Part shown: positions 30,245 to 40,000 of the stretch, piece by piece | Layout: every line of letters starts with the position of its first letter | How positions within the stretch are numbered: position 1 is the first letter of the stretch | DNA from: Pirellulales bacterium | GTDB taxonomy: Bacteria; Planctomycetota; Planctomycetia; Pirellulales; Lacipirellulaceae | Length of the DNA: 56,302 bases | Direction: 5' to 3' | Assembly (NCBI GenBank): GCA_028279215.1 | Contig: JANQOF010000033.1 | Location: 1 to 56,302 of the forward strand | Program-made: the position numbers and the translations under genes | The notes under the pieces: generated by a model | What the model was told of the DNA's origin: nothing | Database searches by the model: none | The model's input: the letters and a program-made list of their open reading frames with translations, nothing else

Positions 30245-31210
30245 ATGCACTGGAAACTCAAAGCCCGGATTCAGTCGGCCGTCGCGTTGCTTCCAAATCG
30301 TCTGTCATATCCGCTGTACTACCAGTTGCAACGCCAATTCGGCGGCATGCGACCACAACGAATCGACCCGACAAGTCGCATGCAGGTCGGCATTGACGCA
30401 TGCCGACGCATCGTTGCGGCAGGGGGTTCACCCTGTGGAGCCACCTTCTTTGAAGTAGGCACAGGGTGGCGACTCAATCTTCCGTTGGCGTGCTGGTTGT
30501 TGGGTGCCCAGAAAGTAATCACGGTGGACTTGAATCGCTACCTGCGCACAGAGCTGGTGCGAGAAGACCTCGCATATGTTCGATCCCATCGCGACGCGAT
30601 TGCCGCGCTGTTTGAAGAGGGATTGTCGGATTACTTTGATCGCCAGCGGTTTGACAAGCTGTTGCGCCTCGACGTGAGCGACGCCAAATCGTTTTGCCGA
30701 GCCATCGGCGTCGAGTATATGGCTCCGGCTGACGCCGCCGATACAAAGTTGCCCAGTCGTTGCGTGGATTACCACGTGTCTTGCAATGTTCTGGAACACA
30801 TACCCCGTGCAGTGTTGCTGAACATCTTGATCGAAGCAAATCGCGTGGTTCGACCCACTGGCTTACTCGTGCATCAGGTCGACCATAGCGACCATTTTGC
30901 CCACAACGATCCTTCGATTTCGCGGGTAAACTTCCTGCGTTATACGGACCGTCAATGGGATAGCTGGGCGAACAACCGCTATGCTTACGTCAACCGCCTG
31001 CGTGAAGACGACTACGTACAGTTGTTCGAGCAAGCCGAACAAGCAATCCACCTGGCCGATTCGAACGTGGATACGCAGGTTGCCGATGTGCTAAAGGACG
31101 GAATGCGGCTTGACGATCGTTTCGGCAACAAGTCCGTCGACATCCTGTCGCGACTCGACACGTTATTCGTTACATCGCCGGCCAAAGCCGGTGCGCGGGC
31201 GGAGGCATAG
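30245..31210 (+). CDS. SAM-dependent methyltransferase
   Basis: A 321-residue class I methyltransferase-like protein. The SAM-binding motif I is FFEVGTGWRLNLPL, followed by KVITVDLNRYL (acidic ribose-binding position). A later CNVLEHIPR is the motif-IV/VI region typical of methyltransferases. The order and spacing fit the Rossmann fold; glycan or lipid substrates are likely from context. AAGGA lies just upstream of the ATG. It belongs to the same run as its neighbours, 28 bp after the ligase gene. Confidence 0.75.
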   Translation: MHWKLKARIQSAVALLPNRLSYPLYYQLQRQFGGMRPQRIDPTSRMQVGIDACRRIVAAGGSPCGATFFEVGTGWRLNLPLACWLLGAQKVITVDLNRYLRTELVREDLAYVRSHRDAIAALFEEGLSDYFDRQRFDKLLRLDVSDAKSFCRAIGVEYMAPADAADTKLPSRCVDYHVSCNVLEHIPRAVLLNILIEANRVVRPTGLLVHQVDHSDHFAHNDPSISRVNFLRYTDRQWDSWANNRYAYVNRLREDDYVQLFEQAEQAIHLADSNVDTQVADVLKDGMRLDDRFGNKSVDILSRLDTLFVTSPAKAGARAEA

Positions 31211-31361
31211 GTAGTGCACAAAGCATGCTAGCACTGCTGGGCACACCTACTATGGATCGCATTCCCAACCGCTATTCCCATAAGTCAAGAATTCCCACTA
31301 TACTCCGCGCCGCCATGACGCGTTCGACCCCGCGCTATCCCGCCCGCTCCGCAAGCTCTCT

Positions 31362-32630
31362 ATGAATGTTTGGTTGTTGCACGTTGGTGAAGAACTCAAG
31401 CTAAGTGCTACGATGCGACTGTATCGGTATGGCTACCTGGCCAATGCCCTCGTCGCCCGAGGACACCAGGTTCTTCGGTGGGCGCCGACATTCCTGCATA
31501 GCCAAAAGATTCATCAGTTCACCTCAGATACTCGTGTGACAGTACGCGACGGGTATGACATACAGTTTGTCCACGCACCAGGCTACCATCGTAATGTGAG
31601 CTTCGCCCGTTTGCGAAGCTATCGCGCGCTTGCCAAACGGTTTCGCCAACTCGCTTCGACGCGCGAATTGCCTGACGTGATCGTATCGGGAATCCCGTCA
31701 TTGGATTGGTGTCAGGCGGCCAACGAGTTTGGTGCGAAAAATGATGTTCCGACTGTCGTCGATATTCGCGACCTTTGGCCCGATATCTTTTCAACTGCAC
31801 TCCCTAGCGGCCTGCGGTTTGCGGGTGAGGTGGCGTTTGGTCCGTTGCATCGTCAGGCACGTGGTATCTGCCAGTCGGCAACCGCTCTTACTGCTGTGTC
31901 GCAACGCTATCTCGAATGGGGTCTCCGCCACGCCAGGCGATCCGCGGGGGCGCTCGACGGCGTAATACCGCTTGGCTATCAACAGGTCACTCTCGCCTCC
32001 AACGAGCGGGCTGATCAACTCGACTGGTTGGCCCGCCACGGCGTAGACCCAGGCAAAACGCTATGTATGTACGCTGGACTGTTTGAGAAAAGCTACGACT
32101 TGCCATCGATCATGCGTTCAGCGCGCCGGCTGCACGCCGAAGGGCGGCAAGATATTCAATTTGTCTTGTGCGGCGATGGCCGTCAGAGCGACGAGATTCG
32201 CAAGCAAGCAAGCAAGCTGCCGAACGTAGCTGTACTCGGATGGGTCGAGCAATCGACGATCGCCACCTTGATGTCGATCTCCGACATCGGGCTGGCAACG
32301 TATTCGCCCACTGCTACACAAAGCCTACCCAATAAGCCGTTTGAGTACATGGCTGGCGGGCTGGCGATCGCATCCAGCTTGACCGGTGAACTGGCCGATC
32401 TGCTTGCGGCAAATGATTGCGGTGTCACTTACAGCGCGGAAGACCCAGCCGGGTTATACGATGCCTTGGTTGAACTTACGAACGATAGAGAAAGCCTAGC
32501 TGCGCGTCGCAATCGTGCGAGACAACTCTATGTGTCTCAGTTCCAAGCCTCTGCAATGGCCGATAGATTCTCGATCCAACTGGAGAGAATCCGCCAGGCC
32601 ATCGGCTCATGCCGCGCCATGATCGCATAG
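31362..32630 (+). CDS. Glycosyltransferase family 4
   Basis: A 422-residue GT-B fold glycosyltransferase of the WbuB-like GT4 type. The N-terminal half has the MRLYRYGYLANALVARGHQV acceptor region and VVDIRDLWPDIF. The C-terminal half has the GT4 nucleotide-sugar signature: LCMYAGLFEKSYDL, FVLCGDGRQ, LPNVAVLGWV, then LPNKPFEYMAGGLAI with the conserved acidic position. The donor sugar is not evident. The 151 bp gap before it could hold an internal promoter. Confidence 0.85.
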   Translation: MNVWLLHVGEELKLSATMRLYRYGYLANALVARGHQVLRWAPTFLHSQKIHQFTSDTRVTVRDGYDIQFVHAPGYHRNVSFARLRSYRALAKRFRQLASTRELPDVIVSGIPSLDWCQAANEFGAKNDVPTVVDIRDLWPDIFSTALPSGLRFAGEVAFGPLHRQARGICQSATALTAVSQRYLEWGLRHARRSAGALDGVIPLGYQQVTLASNERADQLDWLARHGVDPGKTLCMYAGLFEKSYDLPSIMRSARRLHAEGRQDIQFVLCGDGRQSDEIRKQASKLPNVAVLGWVEQSTIATLMSISDIGLATYSPTATQSLPNKPFEYMAGGLAIASSLTGELADLLAANDCGVTYSAEDPAGLYDALVELTNDRESLAARRNRARQLYVSQFQASAMADRFSIQLERIRQAIGSCRAMIA

Positions 32631-32640
32631 GAGCCAAACA

Positions 32641-33279
32641 ATGGAGTATCGTCTAGCGACCACCTCTGATGCAGACGAGATCGCTCGCATCACTCATGCG
32701 TGCAGCCCGGAATTGCGCGACAACTTCACGATGCGCCTTGGTCTTGCGTTTCATCGGGTCTACTACCGCTGCCTACTTGCCGAACCTAGCACCATTGTCG
32801 TGTGCGCCGAACGCGGGGAGGACTCCGCTTTGTCGGGATTTGCACTCGGCACACTTGACTCCGAAGCTATGCTCTCGGCCCTTCGCCGCGCACGAAACTC
32901 ACTTGCGTTAGCGTCGCTGCTGGGTGTGCTACGTCGGCCCTGGCTGGTCGTTGGTTTAGTGCAGCGGGCGTGGTGCTTGGTGATGACGCGCCGTGTAGAT
33001 CGGTATGTGCAAGATGCAGGAGCAAAGGTTAGCTTCCTTGCAGTCGACCCGACCATGCGGACCACACACGCAGGCCCGAAACTGATGATGCATGCCATTA
33101 AGAGGATGCGCCAAGCCGGCGCTTCAGCAATTCGTGCCGAAGTGGACGAAAGCAATCCCAAAGTGATCAAGCTGCATCAACGACTCGGCGCAACAAAAAC
33201 CAAACATTACACGACGCCGAACGGAGTGAAGCGGGTCATCCTCGAGTATCCAGCCCCTGACAAGCAGGCAGCCGCCTGA
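32641..33279 (+). CDS. GNAT-family acetyltransferase
   Basis: A 212-residue N-acetyltransferase. It begins with YRLATTSDADEIARIT, a usual GNAT N-terminus. The acetyl-CoA loop region is VSFLAVDPTMRTTHAGPKLM, and the late NPKVIKLHQRLGA is the typical GNAT C-terminal strand-helix. In this context it probably acetylates an amino sugar or amino-acid side group. AGGAG precedes the ATG, and the gap to the GT4 gene is 10 bp, so they are co-translated. Confidence 0.8.
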   Translation: MEYRLATTSDADEIARITHACSPELRDNFTMRLGLAFHRVYYRCLLAEPSTIVVCAERGEDSALSGFALGTLDSEAMLSALRRARNSLALASLLGVLRRPWLVVGLVQRAWCLVMTRRVDRYVQDAGAKVSFLAVDPTMRTTHAGPKLMMHAIKRMRQAGASAIRAEVDESNPKVIKLHQRLGATKTKHYTTPNGVKRVILEYPAPDKQAAA

Positions 33280-33322
33280 CATTCCTTCAATCAACCTACC
33301 ATTTGTCTCAGGAAGTTCCTGA

Positions 33323-34081
33323 ATGCTCAGCAAACGCCTATTCGATGTCCTGGCCGCAAGTACGGGGTTGGTACTCCTGTCGCCTGTGATGCTGATGGTC
33401 GCCATTTGGATCAAGCGCGATTCTCCCGGTCCATTGTTCTATCGCGGTCGTCGAGCAGGACGTGGTGGAATCCCATTCTACATGCTCAAATTCCGTTCGA
33501 TGGTCACCAACGCCGATCGCATAGGCGGACCAACCACTTCTGGCAACGACACGCGGATCACCGCCAGCGGCCGATTTGTTCGCAAGTACAAGCTCGACGA
33601 GTTACCACAGCTTATCAATGTCCTTCGGGGCGACATGAGTCTCGTCGGCCCGCGCCCTGAGGTCGTCGACAAGGTGGAGGCTTACAACTGGCACGAACGT
33701 CGAGTGCTCGCGCTGCGGCCCGGCATCACCGACTGGGCCTCTATTTGGAACAGCGACGAAGGCGGAGTGCTTGCGGGTGCCCCCGACGCCGACGAGGCGT
33801 ATGAGCGCGTCATTCGCCCAGACAAGCTTCGCCTACAGCGGCGCTACGTGGAATCCAGAACGTTCTGGGTAGACGTCAAGATCATCGCCGCCACCTTGAT
33901 TCGCATCTTCTACAAGAAATGGACTCCCGCTGAGCTGCGCGATTTCCCCACTTTCGCGGAGCTTCGTGCCAACGTAGCCCGGCTGGTAGCGACAGAGCAG
34001 ATTTACCACCGCGCTGCGCCAATCGCTGATTCACTCGAACCACAAAGAACCAGCCATGCCCGCCACCGCCACGCTGCGTAA
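33323..34081 (+). CDS. PglC/WcaJ-type initiating sugar transferase
   Basis: A 252-residue bacterial sugar transferase (monotopic phosphoglycosyl transferase). It transfers a sugar phosphate to undecaprenyl phosphate, the first step in glycan assembly. It has one N-terminal hydrophobic helix (LAASTGLVLLSPVMLMVAI), then DSPGPLFYRGRRAGRGG, FYMLKFRSM, the catalytic region KYKLDELPQLINVL with its Asp-Glu pair, and SLVGPRPE. Size matches the small PglC-like class with a C-terminal extension, not the large five-helix WcaJ class. AGGAAG precedes the ATG. Its 3' end overlaps the aminotransferase gene by 26 bp. Confidence 0.9.
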   Translation: MLSKRLFDVLAASTGLVLLSPVMLMVAIWIKRDSPGPLFYRGRRAGRGGIPFYMLKFRSMVTNADRIGGPTTSGNDTRITASGRFVRKYKLDELPQLINVLRGDMSLVGPRPEVVDKVEAYNWHERRVLALRPGITDWASIWNSDEGGVLAGAPDADEAYERVIRPDKLRLQRRYVESRTFWVDVKIIAATLIRIFYKKWTPAELRDFPTFAELRANVARLVATEQIYHRAAPIADSLEPQRTSHARHRHAA

Positions 34082-35180
34082 GATCCCGTTTTTTGATTAC
34101 CCCACGATGTTCGCGGCCGACGAACATGAACTGCTCGAGATTGTCGCCGACGTTGGTCGCCGAGGGGCGTTCATCATGCAGCGTGATTTGGAGGACTTCG
34201 AACGACACGCGGCGGAGTACGTTGGCGCTAAGCACGCCCTGGGTGTCGGCAACGCGACCGATGGCTTGCTGCTGTGCATGAGGGCGGCGGGCATTGGCCC
34301 TGGGGACGAGGTGATCTTTTGCAGTCATACCATGGTGGCCACTGCCGCTCCAATTCATTTCCTCGGCGCGACGCCCGTGCCGGTGGAGTGCGGTTCCGAT
34401 CACCTGATCGAGCCAGCGGCCATCCGAGCAGCGGTTACAAGACGCACTAAAGCGATTGTTCCCACACAACTCAACGGCCGCACGTGCGATATGATCGCCC
34501 TGCAGTCAATCGCCGACGAGTATCAGCTACTAGTCATCGAGGACGCCGCCCAAGCATTCGGCGCTCGATACCGCGGTCAGGCGGCGGGTACTTTCGGCCA
34601 TTCCAGTGCCATCAGCTTCTATCCCGCCAAGACTCTCGGCTGTTTGGGCGATGGTGGTTTGGTGCTAACCAACGACGACGACACCTACCGCACAATGAAG
34701 CGGTTCCGAGATCATGGTCGCGACGACTCGGGCGACGTGGTGGCGTGGTGCCTCAACTCGCGGCTCGACAATCTTCAGGCTGCGATCCTAGACCACAAGT
34801 TGAAGTCGTACGACGATGCCATCGCCCGGCGGCGCCAAGTCGCTCGATTGTACCAGCAGCAGCTTAGCGACCTGGCCGAAGTTCGGCTTCCAGTTGGTCC
34901 CGACGACGACCCCGAGCGATTCGACATTTTCCAGAATTATGAAATCGAAGCCGAACGCCGTGATGAACTTAAGACCCACTTGGCAGAACATGGCATCGGC
35001 ACCCTGGTGCAATGGGGCGGCAAGGCGGTCCATCAGTTCGACAAGCTGGGATTCGATCATCGCCTGCCGTTCACCGAAGCGTTGTTTACCCGCATGCTCA
35101 TGCTGCCGCTCAACCCCGCGCTCGACGACGATGACGTAACGTACGTTGCAGAGCACGTGCGACAGTTCTACAGCCGCTAA
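34056..35180 (+). CDS. DegT/DnrJ/EryC1-family sugar aminotransferase
   Basis: A 374-residue PLP enzyme that typically aminates a 3- or 4-keto nucleotide sugar. Motifs: the N-terminal GRRGAFIMQRDLEDFE, GVGNATDGL, VIEDAAQAFGARYRG, and the PLP lysine in SFYPAKTLGCLGDGG, followed by HGRDDSG. Length fits the family. It overlaps the end of the sugar transferase gene by 26 bp. Together with the GNAT and PglC-type genes it suggests an N-acetylated amino sugar such as a bacillosamine-like residue; the dehydratase that would supply the keto sugar is not in this window. Confidence 0.9.
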   Translation: MPATATLRKIPFFDYPTMFAADEHELLEIVADVGRRGAFIMQRDLEDFERHAAEYVGAKHALGVGNATDGLLLCMRAAGIGPGDEVIFCSHTMVATAAPIHFLGATPVPVECGSDHLIEPAAIRAAVTRRTKAIVPTQLNGRTCDMIALQSIADEYQLLVIEDAAQAFGARYRGQAAGTFGHSSAISFYPAKTLGCLGDGGLVLTNDDDTYRTMKRFRDHGRDDSGDVVAWCLNSRLDNLQAAILDHKLKSYDDAIARRRQVARLYQQQLSDLAEVRLPVGPDDDPERFDIFQNYEIEAERRDELKTHLAEHGIGTLVQWGGKAVHQFDKLGFDHRLPFTEALFTRMLMLPLNPALDDDDVTYVAEHVRQFYSR

Positions 35181-35217
35181 GGCAACCCGCACGAAAAGTA
35201 GACAGGGAGGTCTGTGA

Positions 35218-36039
35218 ATGAACACCCAATTAGAACTACCCGAACTCGCGCGGCGCATCCGCGTACACGCCGTGCAGATGGCCAACCGCGCAGGTAGTTG
35301 CCATGTCGGCAGCTCGTTGTCGATGGCTGAAATTCTAGCGGTGTTGTACGGCAAAGTAATGCGAGTCGATCCGGCGAACCCCGAGGCCGTCGACCGCGAC
35401 CGATTCGTGCTCAGCAAAGGCCACGCCTGCGGAGCGCTATACTCCGTGCTGGCCGAGTGTGGGTTCTTTCCTCTCGACTGGCTGGAATCGTTCTTTCAAA
35501 ATGGTGGACGCCTGCCGGGGCACGCCACGGCCAAAGGCATCCCAGGCATTGAAGTTTCCACCGGCTCGCTTGGCCACGGGCTGCCAATCGCGACCGGCAT
35601 GGCGCTTGCCGCCAAACGCGACTCACATCCGCACCGCGTATTCTGCGTGCTTAGCGATGGCGAATGCGATGAAGGATCGAACTGGGAAGCGGCGCTGTTC
35701 GCCCCGCATCACCAGCTCGACAACCTGATTGCCATTGTCGACTACAACAAGATTCAAAGTCTCGGTCACGTGAACGACGTAATGCCGCTCGAGCCGTTTG
35801 TCGATAAATGGCAGTCATTTGGCTGGCATACGGTCGGCATCGACGGACACTCAATTAAAGAGTTGACCAGCACCCTCCAAACGTTGCCGCTCGAACATGG
35901 CAAACCAACCTGTGTGATCGCCCACACAGTGAAAGGCAAAGGGGTCGACTTCATGGAAGACCAACTGCTGTGGCACTATCGCACGCCTCGCGGCGATGAG
36001 TACACCCAAGCACTCGCACAACTGGGAGAGGTGGTATGA
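35218..36039 (+). CDS. Transketolase, N-terminal subunit
   Basis: A 273-residue thiamine-diphosphate enzyme subunit. The cofactor motif is GDGECDEGSNWEAA, in the form SDGECDEGS, followed by YNKIQSLGH. Other marks are GSCHVGSSLSMAEIL and LSKGHACGALY. Split transketolases pair this part with a separate C-terminal subunit, here the next gene, which overlaps it by 4 bp. AGGGAGGT stands upstream of the ATG. Its presence in a sugar cluster suggests C2 transfer to an unusual keto- or branched sugar rather than central metabolism; that is inference. Confidence 0.9.
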   Translation: MNTQLELPELARRIRVHAVQMANRAGSCHVGSSLSMAEILAVLYGKVMRVDPANPEAVDRDRFVLSKGHACGALYSVLAECGFFPLDWLESFFQNGGRLPGHATAKGIPGIEVSTGSLGHGLPIATGMALAAKRDSHPHRVFCVLSDGECDEGSNWEAALFAPHHQLDNLIAIVDYNKIQSLGHVNDVMPLEPFVDKWQSFGWHTVGIDGHSIKELTSTLQTLPLEHGKPTCVIAHTVKGKGVDFMEDQLLWHYRTPRGDEYTQALAQLGEVV

Positions 36040-36989
36040 GAACTACATTTATCGAAACCCTGACCGACCTGGCTGCCAGCGATCCGCGCGTCACCCTGGT
36101 GACCGGCGACTTGGGCTTTGGCGTCGTGCAAGACTTCGCCGAGCGGTTTCCCAAGCAATTCGTCAACGCCGGTGTTGCCGAGCAGAATATGACCGGCCTC
36201 GCAACTGGCATGGCGCTCTCCGGCCGGATCGTGTTCACCTACTCGATTGCCAATTTCCCGACCCTTCGTCCGCTCGAACAAATCCGCAACGATGCGTGTT
36301 ATCACAATGCCAATGTGGTCGTCGTCGCGGTCGGCGGCGGGCTGAGTTACGGGGCGTTTGGCATGACGCATCATGCCACTGAAGACATCGCTATCCTCCG
36401 TTCGTTGCCGCAAATAACCGTCGTCGCGCCAGGCGATCCGACGGAAACCACTGCCGCCACGAAGAAACTGGCCGAGGGTATCGGCCCGGTGTATCTCCGA
36501 CTTGGGCGAGCCGGCGAACCGGTGGTCCATACCGGACCAATCGACTGGCAACTTGGCAAAGCGCTCGAAACCCGCTCCGGCACCGATGCGACCATCATCT
36601 CGACGGGAGCAATGCTTGCGACGGCGGTGGCCGCCGCAGATCAACTTTCCGAAGTTGGCCTCGACGTGCGAGTACTGAGCATGCACACCATTAAGCCGCT
36701 CGACACCCAGGCAATTCTGGCGGCCGCCGAGCAAACGGGCGTCGTGGTGACGCTCGAAGAGCACAGCATCCTCGGCGGCCTGGGGGGCGCTGTGGCCGAA
36801 ACGTTGTGCGAGGCGGGTTTGCCAGGCGTCGCATTCCAGCGAATCGGCTTACCCTCGGAATACATAACCGAGGTAGGAAATCAGGACTACTTGCGTTCGC
36901 GTAACGGGTTGGACATCGATAGTGTTGCCCGCACGGTTGCCGCCACGGTTGATACCAAGCAACAGTTCCGCGCACTTCAGGCGGTCTGA
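36036..36989 (+). CDS. Transketolase, C-terminal subunit
   Basis: A 317-residue partner of the preceding gene, with the Pyr domain of transketolase/DXS-type enzymes. The catalytic Glu lies in NAGVAEQNMTGLATGMA, and the aminopyrimidine region is the nearby TYSIANFPTLRPLEQIRN. The C-terminal transketolase domain follows (ILGGLGGAVAET). The start codon overlaps the stop of the N-subunit gene (ATGA), indicating coupled translation. It is the last co-directional gene of the polysaccharide run. Confidence 0.9.
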   Translation: MRTTFIETLTDLAASDPRVTLVTGDLGFGVVQDFAERFPKQFVNAGVAEQNMTGLATGMALSGRIVFTYSIANFPTLRPLEQIRNDACYHNANVVVVAVGGGLSYGAFGMTHHATEDIAILRSLPQITVVAPGDPTETTAATKKLAEGIGPVYLRLGRAGEPVVHTGPIDWQLGKALETRSGTDATIISTGAMLATAVAAADQLSEVGLDVRVLSMHTIKPLDTQAILAAAEQTGVVVTLEEHSILGGLGGAVAETLCEAGLPGVAFQRIGLPSEYITEVGNQDYLRSRNGLDIDSVARTVAATVDTKQQFRALQAV

Positions 36990-37009
36990 TTTGATCGCAT
37001 GCTCGTTGG

Positions 37010-40000
37010 TCAACTCCAGTCGCCGTACAAGTTGAAGATGTAGTCCAGCGCGTTATTGAATGCTAGGTCGTTGCCTCCGTCGCCATCTTGATCGAATGCG
37101 TTAACGGCGTCGAACCCTTGCACTTGATTGCGGTAGTCCGCAGCCTGCACATAGGCACCCCAAGTCTCCGCGTGAAGCTCTTCCTGCAAGCTGGACGAAG
37201 TGTGAAGCACCGCCAAGTCATTGCCCGACGAAGCCTGCGCTTCAACTCGGTTGAATCCACGTGCGTCGTTGAAGTAACCAGTGCCGTACATCACGGCGCG
37301 GTTCGACCACCCAACGAACACGTCGTTGTCGGCTGTGTCGAAGAAGTAGGCATGGTCGTCGCCCGTACTTGAATAGGCAGTCGTCTTGCCAAAACCGTGT
37401 GCCTCGTTGTGGAAGCCGGTTCCGACCAACTGGGCCATGTGACCGTAAGACGTGAAGGTATCGTCGCCAGATGAATCGTAGAAAACAGCTTCGTCGGTGC
37501 CCGTCGTGCTATACGCGCGGGTCACGGCAAACCCATATGCGTCGCTAAAATAGCCTGCGCTGTAGAGTACCGCCCGATTGTGAAATGCAACGTAACTATC
37601 ATCGCCGGATGAGTCGTTCATCACAGCCTCATCGTTGCCGCCATTCGAGAATGCAGCGTTGTAGTAGAAGCCGTTGGCGTCGACTTGCAATCCACCGGTG
37701 GTAAACTGGCTGCGGTCCGACCACGACTCGAAGGTTTCGTCGCTCGAATCGCCAATGTAGACAACGCGGTCCAACCCATCGGTTGAGTAGGCGGTGATGT
37801 TGGTGAAATCTCGCAAATCGTTGTAGTAAGTACCGTTGGAGTACATCACTGCTCGGTCGGCCGAAGCAACTGACAGGATGTCGTACGCGTTAGAATCGTT
37901 GAGTACGGCAATGTCGTTTCCGAGTCCGCTGTAAGCAAGAGAGTAATTGAACCCGATCGCTTCGTTCGCGAAGCCGTCGCCTGTTCTGACCGAGCGCAAA
38001 CTCTCGGCCGTGTACACCTCGTCGCCCGCAGAATCGTGGAAGATGGCCTTATCAAACCCGGTCGTGGCGATCGCCGTGGTCGCGGCAAAGCCCCGGATGT
38101 CGTGATAGTAGTCGGCGCCATACATGACGGCTCGATGGTCGAACGCCACGTACACGTCGTTACCAGAGGTATCGTGGAGTACCGCTGTATCGTTCCCGGC
38201 TGTTGAGTACGCCGCGACGTAATCGAACCCGCGGACTTCTCGCGAGAATCCAGTGCCGGTGAATGTCGATCGGTCGCTCCAACCAGTATAAACTTCGTCG
38301 CCGCCGGTATCGTACAGATGGACTCGATCATTCGCACCGCCGCCTGCGTCCACAACGATGTCTTCGATTCCGGTGGCCGCGAAATCGAAGGAACCGGTGG
38401 TCACAGTCGTCGTCGCAAGGTACATCCGCACCGTTTCGCTGTCGTTCGAGCCTGTGATCGAAAGGTAATCGTCGCCTACTCCTCCATCGACCGAAATCGT
38501 ATTGACGGTAGACGTACTAAACGCGTAGGCGACGCCGTTGACCGTTAGCAAATGGCTGGAACCGGCTGCAAATGCAAACACATCGTCGCCCGCCGTGCCC
38601 GTCACGCTCACAGTGGTGTCGCTGATGGCCACCATGTTCGTCAGTTGGAAATCGATGTCGGAGTTTGCACCAGAGACCACAAGATAGAACTCGTCGCCGG
38701 CGCTGGCTAGCAAGTCGACTCGCTCGACGTCGCTGGTACCGGCGCTTTGGCCGACCATCTGCATACTGGCATCGTACAGAGCGATGTCGATATTGCCCGC
38801 CGCGTGAGCGAAGGCCGCCTGCGCGGTCACGTACCCAGCCTGATCTGCGACAAAGCGGTACCACTGTTCGCCGCTGTTGGCCATCGAGTTGTGGCTCTGT
38901 TGGCCGCCGATGTTGCTCCAATCGACGTAGCTCAGCGTCGATTCGATCGACACGTCCATGTCGTAGTAGCCCATGCCATCGCTGGTCGATACACCCACGG
39001 TGTAGGTTTGGCCGGCAACAACGTCCATTTCCCAGCTCGAACCGGTCTGAGTAACGCTCTGGCCGCCAAAGTCCCAGTCGACGTCGAGCTGGTGGGTGTC
39101 GGTCACGGCGAAGGTTGCCACGCCGTTTGCGCCGGCGGTGAACGTGAAGTAGTCGACGTCGGAGAGCGACGAGATCATGCCGCCCACTTGGGCGTTGCTC
39201 GACAAGTTGCCCAGGTCGTGTGCCGTGCCGGTGGTAGAACCGTAGTCGTCGTCAGGCAGGAGTGAATCGATCGCCGCCGAAAGGTTCAACCGCAGGTAGT
39301 TTTGGCTCGTGGCCGAATCGAAGAACGAATCGGCGGTCGCGCGCATGTGGTCGTAGATGGTGTCTTGTGTGATGTCTGTGTAGCCCATCAAGTCCATCGC
39401 CTGGCGCACCAACACCGAAGCGCCGGCAACATACGGCGCCGCCATGCTGGTGCCGGAGAAGTTAGCCCAGTCGTCCGCCTGGCCGTTGTTGTTGCCAGCG
39501 TAATCGGGAATCGTGCTACGCACGCCGCGGCCAGGCGCCGCAATGGCGCTCGTGTGCCGCTGGCTGAAGTAGCTCAACGACCCATTGTCGTCGACACTCA
39601 TCACTGGTACGACGTAACTGCTGGCGGCCGGATAGCTCAATCCGGGTGTGTTGTAACTCGTAAAGCTGTTACCAGCCGACACCGAAATGAATATGCCCAA
39701 CGCTTCGATTTGCTGGAATCGGCTCTCAAGGAAGCTCGACCACGCCGGCGGCGTCGTTGAGTTCCAAGAAGTCCCGAGCGACAGGTTCACAGCGGTAATC
39801 GGGTTTTCGAACGCGTTGTGGTTATCGATCACCCATTGCAACGCGTTCGAGACATCGGTAAACGTCCCAAAACCAGCGTCGTCGAATACGCGAAGCCCTA
39901 TCAAGTCTACGCCTGGAGCAACTCCCTCGTCGTTGCCCGAAAGGTCGCCGGTACCGCCAATGATGCCAGCCACGTGCGTACCGTGCGAACCCTCGGGGCC

